Source of the DNA: Auanema rhodensis
Lineage: Eukaryota > Nematoda > Chromadorea > Rhabditida > Rhabditidae
NCBI GenBank assembly: GCA_964057225.1
Contig: OZ059896.1
Location: 4,588,001 to 4,652,000 of the forward strand
Reading direction: 5' to 3'
Length of the DNA: 64,000 nucleotides
In this document: positions 51,201-61,909 of the stretch, piece by piece
Layout of the letters: the number at the start of each line of letters is the position of its first letter
Numbering within the stretch: position 1 is the stretch's first letter
Position numbers and translations under genes: made by a program
Notes under the pieces: model-generated
What the model saw: only the letters and a program-made list of their open reading frames with translations
The model's database searches: none
Told to the model about the DNA's origin: nothing

Positions 51201-54200
51201 TATCCTCGATTTTCACCCTGAAGAATTAATTTTTTCGTTGAATAACATTGTCCATCGTTTTTGCCTCAAAAAAAGGAATCTAAAAACATCTACTTTTTGC
51301 GAAATTATTTTGAAATTTTTCGAAAAAATTTTGTCAAAATGTTTTTGGAAGCAATGTTGAGTGTACATGGAAACTCAACATACACTAATGCATCATTTTT
51401 CAAACGATCATACCTAATTTTTGTGATGAGCGTTTCTCCATGTAGTATGATGCATTCGATGCGGATTTTTAAGCTGCGTCGATCTGTGTTATCAGATTTG
51501 CGCTAGCTTAAAAATGCACCGAGATATCAACTGATATAAGTTCACACTTATATCCTCGATTTTCACCCTGAAGAATTAATTTTTTCGTTGAATAACATTG
51601 TCCATCGTTCTTGCCTTGAAAGAAGGAATCTAAAAACATCTACTTTTTGCTAAATTATTTTGAAATTTTTCGAAAAAATTTTTGTCAAAATGTTTTTGGA
51701 AGCAATTTTGAGTGTACATGGAAACTCAACATACACTAATGCATCATTTTTCAAACAATCATAACTAATTTTTGTATTAAGCTTTCCTCAATGTAATATA
51801 GTGCATTCGATGCGGATTTTTAAGCTGCGTCGATCTGTGTTATCAGATTTGCGCTAGCTCAAAAATGCACCGAGATATCAACTGATATAAGTTCACACTT
51901 ATATCCTCGATTTTCACCCTGAAGAATTAATTTTTTCGTTGAATAACATTGTCCATCGTTTTTGCCTCAAAAAAAGGAATCTAAAAACATCTACTTTTTG
52001 CGAAATTATTTTGAAATTTTTCGAAAAAATTTTGTCAAAATGTTTTTGGAAGCAATGTTGAGTGTACATGGAAACTCAACATACACTAATGCATCATTTT
52101 TCAAACGATCATAACTAATTTTTGTGATGAGCGTTTCTCCATGTAGTATAATGCATTCGATGCGGATTTTTAAGCTGCGTCGATCTGTGTTATCAGATTT
52201 GCGCTAGCTTAAAAATGCACCGAGATATCAACTGATATAAGTTCACACTTATATCCTCGATTTTCACCCTGAAGAATTAATTTTTTCGTTGAATAACATT
52301 GTCCATCGTTTTTGCCTTGAAAGAAGGAATCTAAAAACATCTACTTTTTGCTAAATTATTTTGAAATTTTTCGAAAAAATTTTTGTCAAAATGTTTTTGG
52401 AAGCAATTTTGAGTGTACATGGAAACTCAACATACACTAATGCATCATTTTTCAAACAATCATAACTAATTTTTGTATTAAGCTTTCCTCAATGTAATAT
52501 AGTGCATTCGATGCGGATTTTTAAGCTGCGTCGATCTGTGTTATCAGATTTGCGCTAGCTTAAAAATGCACCGAGATATCAACTGATATAAGTTCACACT
52601 TATATCCTCGATTTTCTCCCTGAAGAATTAATTTTTTCGTTGAATAACATTGTCCATCGTTTTTGCCTTGAAAGAAGGAATCTAAAAACATCTACTTTTT
52701 GCTAAATTATTTTGAAATTTTTCGAAAAAATTTTTGTCAAAATGTTTTTGGAAGCAATTTTGAGTGTACATGGAAACTCAACATACACTAATGCATCATT
52801 TTTCAAACGATCATAACTAATTTTTGTATTAAGCTTTCCTCAATGTAATATAGTGCATTCGATGCGGATTTTTAAGCTGCGTCGATCTGTGTTATCAGAT
52901 TTGCGCTAGCTCAAAAATGCACCGAGATATCAACTGATATAAGTTCACACTTATATCCTCGATTTTCACCCTGAAGAATTAATTTTTTCGTTGAATAACA
53001 TTGTCCATCGTTTTTGCCTCAAAAAAAGGAATCTAAAAACATCTACTTTTTGCGAAATTATTTTGAAATTTTTCGAAAAAATTTTGTCAAAATGTTTTTG
53101 GAAGCAATGTTGAGTGTACATGGAAACTCAACATACACTAATGCATCATTTTTCAAACGATCATACCTAATTTTTGTGATGAGCGTTTCTCCATGTAGTA
53201 TGATGCATTCGATGCGGATTTTTAAGCTGCGTCGATCTGTGTTATCAGATTTGCGCTAGCTTAAAAATGCACCGAGATATCAACTGATATAAGTTCACAC
53301 TTATATCCTCGATTTTCACCCTGAAGAATTAATTTTTTCGTTGAATAACATTGTCCATCGTTTTTGCCTTGAAAGAAGGAATCTAAAAACATCTACTTTT
53401 TGCTAAATTATTTTGAAATTTTTCGAAAAAATTTTTGTCAAAATGTTTTTGGAAGCAATTTTGAGTGTACATGGAAACTCAACATACACTAATGCATCAT
53501 TTTTCAAACAATCATAACTAATTTTTGTATTAAGCTTTCCTCAATGTAATATAGTGCATTCGATGCGGATTTTTAAGCTGCGTCGATCTGTGTTATCAGA
53601 TTTGCGCTAGCTCAAAAATGCACCGAGATATCAACTGATATAAGTTCACACTTATATCCTCGATTTTCACCCTGAAGAATTAATTTTTTCGTTGAATAAC
53701 ATTGTCCATCGTTTTTGCCTCAAAAAAAGGAATCTAAAAACATCTACTTTTTGCGAAATTATTTTGAAATTTTTCGAAAAAATTTTGTCAAAATGTTTTT
53801 GGAAGCAATGTTGAGTGTACATGGAAACTCAACATACACTAATGCATCATTTTTCAAACGATCATAACTAATTTTTGTGATGAGCGTTTCTCCATGTAGT
53901 ATAATGCATTCGATGCGGATTTTTAAGCTGCGTCGATCTGTGTTATCAGATTTGCGCTAGCTTAAAAATGCACCGAGATATCAACTGATATAAGTTCACA
54001 CTTATATCCTCGATTTTCACCCTGAAGAATTAATTTTTTCGTTGAATAACATTGTCCATCGTTTTTGCCTTGAAAGAAGGAATCTAAAAACATCTACTTT
54101 TTGCTAAATTATTTTGAAATTTTTCGAAAAAATTTTTGTCAAAATGTTTTTGGAAGCAATTTTGAGTGTACATGGAAACTCAACATACACTAATGCATCA

Positions 54201-56459
54201 TTTTTCAAACAATCATAACTAATTTTTGTATTAAGCTTTCCTCAATGTAATATAGTGCATTCGATGCGGATTTTTAAGCTGCGTCGATCTGTGTTATCAG
54301 ATTTGCGCTAGCTTAAAAATGCACCGAGATATCAACTGATATAAGTTCACACTTATATCCTCGATTTTCTCCCTGAAGAATTAATTTTTTCGTTGAATAA
54401 CATTGTCCATCGTTTTTGCCTTGAAAGAAGGAATCTAAAAACATCTACTTTTTGCTAAATTATTTTGAAATTTTTCGAAAAAATTTTTGTCAAAATGTTT
54501 TTGGAAGCAATTTTGAGTGTACATGGAAACTCAACATACACTAATGCATCATTTTTCAAACGATCATAACTAATTTTTGTATTAAGCTTTCCTCAATGTA
54601 ATATAGTGCATTCGATGCGGATTTTTAAGCTGCGTCGATCTGTGTTATCAGATTTGCGCTAGCTCAAAAATGCACCGAGATATCAACTGATATAAGTTCA
54701 CACTTATATCCTCGATTTTCACCCTGAAGAATTAATTTTTTCGTTGAATAACATTGTCCATCGTTTTTGCCTCAAAAAAAGGAATCTAAAAACATCTACT
54801 TTTTGCGAAATTATTTTGAAATTTTTCGAAAAAATTTTGTCAAAATGTTTTTGGAAGCAATGTTGAGTGTACATGGAAACTCAACATACACTAATGCATC
54901 ATTTTTCAAACGATCATACCTAATTTTTGTGATGAGCGTTTCTCCATGTAGTATGATGCATTCGATGCGGATTTTTAAGCTGCGTCGATCTGTGTTATCA
55001 GATTTGCGCTAGCTTAAAAATGCACCGAGATATCAACTGATATAAGTTCACACTTATATCCTCGATTTTCACCCTGAAGAATTAATTTTTTCGTTGAATA
55101 ACATTGTCCATCGTTTTTGCCTTGAAAGAAGGAATCTAAAAACATCTACTTTTTGCTAAATTATTTTGAAATTTTTCGAAAAAATTTTTGTCAAAATGTT
55201 TTTGGAAGCAATTTTGAGTGTACATGGAAACTCAACATACACTAATGCATCATTTTTCAAACAATCATAACTAATTTTTGTATTAAGCTTTCCTCAATGT
55301 AATATAGTGCATTCGATGCGGATTTTTAAGCTGCGTCGATCTGTGTTATCAGATTTGCGCTAGCTCAAAAATGCACCGAGATATCAACTGATATAAGTTC
55401 ACACTTATATCCTCGATTTTCACCCTGAAGAATTAATTTTTTCGTTGAATAACATTGTCCATCGTTTTTGCCTCAAAAAAAGGAATCTAAAAACATCTAC
55501 TTTTTGCGAAATTATTTTGAAATTTTTCGAAAAAATTTTGTCAAAATGTTTTTGGAAGCAATGTTGAGTGTACATGGAAACTCAACATACACTAATGCAT
55601 CATTTTTCAAACGATCATAACTAATTTTTGTGATGAGCGTTTCTCCATGTAGTATAATGCATTCGATGCGGATTTTTAAGCTGCGTCGATCTGTGTTATC
55701 AGATTTGCGCTAGCTTAAAAATGCACCGAGATATCAACTGATATAAGTTCACACTTATATCCTCGATTTTCACCCTGAAGAATTAATTTTTTCGTTGAAT
55801 AACATTGTCCATCGTTTTTGCCTTGAAAGAAGGAATCTAAAAACATCTACTTTTTGCTAAATTATTTTGAAATTTTTCGAAAAAATTTTTGTCAAAATGT
55901 TTTTGGAAGCAATTTTGAGTGTACATGGAAACTCAACATACACTAATGCATCATTTTTCAAACAATCATAACTAATTTTTGTATTAAGCTTTCCTCAATG
56001 TAATATAGTGCATTCGATGCGGATTTTTAAGCTGCGTCGATCTGTGTTATCAGATTTGCGCTAGCTTAAAAATGCACCGAGATATCAACTGATATAAGTT
56101 CACACTTATATCCTCGATTTTCTCCCTGAAGAATTAATTTTTTCGTTGAATAACATTGTCCATCGTTTTTGCCTTGAAAGAAGGAATCTAAAAACATCTA
56201 CTTTTTGCTAAATTATTTTGAAATTTTTCGAAAAAATTTTTGTCAAAATGTTTTTGGAAGCAATTTTGAGTGTACATGGAAACTCAACATACACTAATGC
56301 ATCATTTTTCAAACGATCATAACTAATTTTTGTATTAAGCTTTCCTCAATGTAATATAGTGCATTCGATGCGGATTTTTAAGCTGCGTCGATCTGTGTTA
56401 TCAGATTTGCGCTAGCTCAAAAATGCACCGAGATATCAACTGATATAAGTTCACACTTA
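51201..56459 (+). repeat. Pentamer HOR, three tandem copies of 1753 bp
   Basis: Copies are 51201-52953, 52954-54706 and 54707-56459, with monomers of 350, 351, 350, 351 and 351 bp. Each copy starts with a short monomer carrying ATCATACCTAA and GTATGATGC, followed by a CAATCAT monomer with AGCTCAAAAATG, a standard short monomer, a CAATCAT monomer, and a monomer opening GATTTTCTCCC and ending AGCTCAAAAATG. The first monomers translate identically over 81 codons in all three. One private change seen is CATCGTTCTTGCC near 51609 in copy one. A fourth copy may begin at 56460 but diverges at once (TTTTGTCTCAAA, ATTTTGAG). Confidence 0.92.
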
Positions 56460-56809
56460 TATCCTCGATTTTCACCCTGAAGAATTAATTTTTTCGTTGA
56501 ATAACATTGTCCATCGTTTTTGTCTCAAAAAAAGGAATCTAAAAACATCTACTTTTTGCGAAATTATTTTGAAATTTTTCGAAAAAATTTTGTCAAAATG
56601 TTTTTGGAAGCAATTTTGAGTGTACATGGAAACTCAACATACACTAATGCATCATTTTTCAAACGATCATAACTAATTTTTGTATTAAGCTTTTCTTAAT
56701 GTAGTATAGTGCATTCGATGCGGACTTTTAAGCTGCGTCGATCTGTGTTATCAGATTTGCGCTAGCTTAAAAATGCACCGAGATATCAACTGATATAAGT
56801 TCACACTTA

Positions 56810-59800
56810 TATCCTCGATTTTCACCCTGAAGAATTAATTTTTTCGTTGAATAACATTGTCCATCGTTTTTGCCTTGAAAGAAGGAATCTAAAAACATCT
56901 ACTTTTTGCTAAATTATTTTGAAATTTTTCGAAAAAATTTTTGTCAAAATGTTTTTGGAAGCAATTTTGAGTGTACATGGAAACTCAACATACACTAATG
57001 CATCATTTTTCAAACAATCATAACTAATTTTTGTATTAAGCTTTCCTCAATGTAATATAGTGCATTCGATGCGGATTTTTAAGCTGCGTCGATCTGTGTT
57101 ATCAGATTTGCGCTAGCTTAAAAATGCACCGAGATATCAACTGATATAAGTTCACACTTATATCCTCGATTTTCTCCCTGAAGAATTAATTTTTTCGTTG
57201 AATAACATTGTCCATCGTTTTTGCCTTGAAAGAAGGAATCTAAAAACATCTACTTTTTGCTAAATTATTTTGAAATTTTTCGAAAAAATTTTTGTCAAAA
57301 TGTTTTTGGAAGCAATTTTGAGTGTACATGGAAACTCAACATACACTAATGCATCATTTTTCAAACGATCATAACTAATTTTTATATTAAGCTTTCCTCA
57401 ATGTAATATAGTGCATTCGATGCGGATTTTTAAGCTGCGTCGATCTGTGTTATCAGATTTGCGCTAGCTTAAAAATGCACCTAGATATCATCTGATATAA
57501 GTTCACACTTATATCCTCGATTTTCACCCTGAAGAATTAATTTTTTCGTTGAATAACATTGCCCATCGTTTTTGCCTTGAAAGAAGGAATCTAAAAACAT
57601 CTACTTTTTGCTAAATTATTTTGAAATTTTTCGAAAAAATTTTTGTCAAAATGTTTTTGGAAGCAATTTTGAGTGTACATGGAAACTCAACATACACTAA
57701 TGCATCATTTTTCAAACGATCATAACTAATTTTTGTATTAAGCTTTTCTTAATGTAGTATAGTGCATTCGATGCGGACTTTTAAGCTGCGTCGATCTGTG
57801 TTATCAGATTTGCGCTAGCTTAAAAATGCACCGAGATATCAACTGATATAAGTTCACACTTATTTCCTCGATTTTCACCCTGAAGAATTAATTTTTTCGT
57901 TGAATAACATTGTCCATCGTTTTTGCCTCGAAAAAAGGAATCTAAAAACATCTACTTTTTGCTAAATTATTTTGAAATTTTTCGAAAAAATTTTTGTCAA
58001 AATGTTTTTGGAAGCAATTTTGAGTGTACATGGAAACTCAACATACACTAATGCATCATTTTTCAAACGATCATAACTAATTTTTGTATTAAGCTTTTCT
58101 TAATGTAGTATAGTGCATTCGATGCGGATTTTTAAGCTGCGTCGATCTATGTTATCAGATTTGCGCTAGCTTAAAAATGCACCTAGATATCATCTGATAT
58201 AAGTTCACACTTATATCCTCGATTTTCACCCTGAAGAATTAATTTTTTCGTTGAATAACATTGCCCATCGTTTTTGCCTTGAAAGAAGGAATCTAAAAAC
58301 ATCTACTTTTTGCTAAATTATTTTGAAATTTTTCGAAAAAATTTTTGTCAAAATGTTTTTGGAAGCAATTTTGAGTGTACATGGAAACTCAACATACACT
58401 AATGCATCATTTTTCAAACGATCATAACTAATTTTTGTATTAAGCTTTTCTTAATGTAGTATAGTGCATTCGATGCGGACTTTTAAGCTGCGTCGATCTG
58501 TGTTATCAGATTTGCGCTAGCTTAAAAATGCACCGAGATATCAACTGATATAAGTTCACACTTATATCCTCGATTTTCACCCTGAAGAATTAATTTTTTC
58601 GTTGAATAACATTGTCCATCGTTTTTGCCTTGAAAGAAGGAATCTAAAAACATCTACTTTTTGCTAAATTATTTTGAAATTTTTCGAAAAAATTTTTGTC
58701 AAAATGTTTTTGGAAGCAATTTTGAGTGTACATGGAAACTCAACATACACTAATGCATCATTTTTCAAACAATCATAACTAATTTTTGTATTAAGCTTTC
58801 CTCAATGTAATATAGTGCATTCGATGCGGATTTTTAAGCTGCGTCGATCTGTGTTATCAGATTTGCGCTAGCTTAAAAATGCACCGAGATATCAACTGAT
58901 ATAAGTTCACACTTATATCCTCGATTTTCTCCCTGAAGAATTAATTTTTTCGTTGAATAACATTGTCCATCGTTTTTGCCTTGAAAGAAGGAATCTAAAA
59001 ACATCTACTTTTTGCTAAATTATTTTGAAATTTTTCGAAAAAATTTTTGTCAAAATGTTTTTGGAAGCAATTTTGAGTGTACATGGAAACTCAACATACA
59101 CTAATGCATCATTTTTCAAACGATCATAACTAATTTTTATATTAAGCTTTCCTCAATGTAATATAGTGCATTCGATGCGGATTTTTAAGCTGCGTCGATC
59201 TGTGTTATCAGATTTGCGCTAGCTTAAAAATGCACCTAGATATCATCTGATATAAGTTCACACTTATATCCTCGATTTTCACCCTGAAGAATTAATTTTT
59301 TCGTTGAATAACATTGCCCATCGTTTTTGCCTTGAAAGAAGGAATCTAAAAACATCTACTTTTTGCTAAATTATTTTGAAATTTTTCGAAAAAATTTTTG
59401 TCAAAATGTTTTTGGAAGCAATTTTGAGTGTACATGGAAACTCAACATACACTAATGCATCATTTTTCAAACGATCATAACTAATTTTTGTATTAAGCTT
59501 TTCTTAATGTAGTATAGTGCATTCGATGCGGACTTTTAAGCTGCGTCGATCTGTGTTATCAGATTTGCGCTAGCTTAAAAATGCACCGAGATATCAACTG
59601 ATATAAGTTCACACTTATTTCCTCGATTTTCACCCTGAAGAATTAATTTTTTCGTTGAATAACATTGTCCATCGTTTTTGCCTCGAAAAAAGGAATCTAA
59701 AAACATCTACTTTTTGCTAAATTATTTTGAAATTTTTCGAAAAAATTTTTGTCAAAATGTTTTTGGAAGCAATTTTGAGTGTACATGGAAACTCAACATA

Positions 59801-60319
59801 CACTAATGCATCATTTTTCAAACGATCATAACTAATTTTTGTATTAAGCTTTTCTTAATGTAGTATAGTGCATTCGATGCGGATTTTTAAGCTGCGTCGA
59901 TCTATGTTATCAGATTTGCGCTAGCTTAAAAATGCACCTAGATATCATCTGATATAAGTTCACACTTATATCCTCGATTTTCACCCTGAAGAATTAATTT
60001 TTTCGTTGAATAACATTGCCCATCGTTTTTGCCTTGAAAGAAGGAATCTAAAAACATCTACTTTTTGCTAAATTATTTTGAAATTTTTCGAAAAAATTTT
60101 TGTCAAAATGTTTTTGGAAGCAATTTTGAGTGTACATGGAAACTCAACATACACTAATGCATCATTTTTCAAACGATCATAACTAATTTTTGTATTAAGC
60201 TTTTCTTAATGTAGTATAGTGCATTCGATGCGGATTTTTAAGCTGCGTCGATCTATGTTATCAGATTTGCGCTAGCTTAAAAATGCACCTAGATATCATC
60301 TGATATAAGTTCACACTTA
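56810..60319 (+). repeat. Pentamer HOR, two tandem copies of 1755 bp
   Basis: Copies are 56810-58564 and 58565-60319, each of five 351-bp monomers. Shared marks are CAATCAT, GATTTTCTCCC, TTTTTATATTAAG (57381 and 59136), TTGCCCATCG and CTTATTTCCTCG (57861 and 59616). The fifth monomers differ in the right half: GCGGACTTTT with CAACTG in the first copy, and GCGGATTTTT with CATCTG in the second. The TTATTTCC and TTGCCC states recur in the next monomers to about 60.7 kb. Confidence 0.83.
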
Positions 60320-60938
60320 TTTCCTCGATTTTCACCCTGAAGAATTAATTTTTTCGTTGAATAACATTGCCCATCGTTTTTGCCTTGAAAGAAGGAATCT
60401 AAAAACATCTACTTTTTGCTAAATTATTTTGAAATTTTTCGAAAAAATTTTTGTCAAAATGTTTTTGGAAGCAATTTTGAGTGTACATGGAAACTCAACA
60501 TACACTAATGCATCATTTTTCAAACGATCATAACTAATTTTTGTATTAAGCTTTTCTTAATGTAGTATAGTGCATTCGATGCGGACTTTTAAGCTGCGTC
60601 GATCTGTGTTATCAGATTTGCGCTAGCTTAAAAATGCACCGAGATATCAACTGATATAAGTTCACACTTATTTCCTCGATTTTCACCCTGAAGAATTAAT
60701 TTTTTCGTTGAATAACATTGTCCATCGTTTTTGCCTCGAAAAAAGGAATCTAAAAACATCTACTTTTTGCTAAATTATTTTGAAATTTTTCGAAAAAATT
60801 TTTGTCAAAATGTTTTTGGAAGCAATTTTGAGTGTACATGGAAACTCAACATACACTAATGCATCATTTTTCAAACAATCATAACTAATTTTTGTATTAA
60901 GCTTTCCTCAATGTAATATAGTGCATTCGATGCGGATT

Positions 60939-61909
60939 TTTAAGCTGCTTCGATCTGTGTTATCAGATTTGCGCTAGCTTAAAAATGCACCGAGATATCA
61001 ACTGATATAAGTTCACACTTATATCCTCGATTTTCACCCTGAAGAATTAATTTTTTCGTTGAATAACATTGTCCATCGTTTTTGCCTCGAAAAAAGGAAT
61101 CTAAAAACATCTACTTTTTGCTAAATTATTTTGAAATTTTTCGAAAAAATTTTTGTCAAAATGTTTTTGGAAGCAATTTTGAGTGTACATGGAAACTCAA
61201 CATACACTAATGCATCATTTTTCAAACGATCATAACTAATTTTTGTATTAAGCTTTTCTTAATGTAGTATAGTGCATTCGATGCGGACTTTTAAGCTGCG
61301 TCGATCTATGTTATCAGATTTGCGCTAGCTTAAAAATGCACCGAGATATTAACTGATATAAGTTCACACTTATATCCTCGATTTTCACCCTGAAGAATTA
61401 ATTTTTTCGTTGAATAACATTGTCCATCGTTTTTGCCTCAAAAAAAGGAATCTAAAAACATCTACTTTTTGCGAAATTATTCTGAAATTTTTCGAAAAAA
61501 TTTTGTCAAAATGTTTTTGGAAGCAATGTTGAGTGTACATGGAAACTCAACATACACTAATGCATCATTTTTCAAACGATCATAACTAATTTTTGTGATG
61601 AGCGTTTCTCCATGTAGTATAATGCATTCGATGCGGATTTTTAAGCTGCGTCGATCTGTGTTATCAGATTTGCGCTAGCTTAAAAATGCACCGAGATATC
61701 AACTGATATAAGTTCACTCTTATATCGTCGATTTTCACCCTGAAGAATTAATTTTTTCGTTGAATAACATTGTCCATCGTTTTTGCCTTGAAAGAAGGAA
61801 TCTAAAAACATCTACTTTTTGCTAAATTATTTTGAAATTTTTCGAAAAAATTTTTGTCAAAATGTTTTTGGAAGCAATGTTGAGTGTACATGGAAACTCA
61901 ACATACACT
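60939..61909 (+). repeat. Long-range duplicated block, right copy (offset 32259 bp)
   Basis: This is the partner of 28680-29650, with CTGCTTCG, TTATTCTGAAATT and TTCACTCTTATAT in the same order. A private TATCGTCG replaces TATCCTCG near 61726. After about 61.9 kb the right-half type changes from GATGAGCG in the left copy to ATTAAGCTTTTCTT here, marking the end of the shared tract. Confidence 0.78.

Noticed and set aside
51261-51506. 81-codon open frame, + strand, with identical copies at 53014-53259 and 54767-55012
   Set aside because: It lies wholly inside satellite monomers, starts at TTG, has no recognisable domain, and exists only because one in-frame TAA became TAC. The homologous frame is closed in the other monomers. 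Its threefold identity comes from the 1753-bp HOR and not from conservation of a protein.
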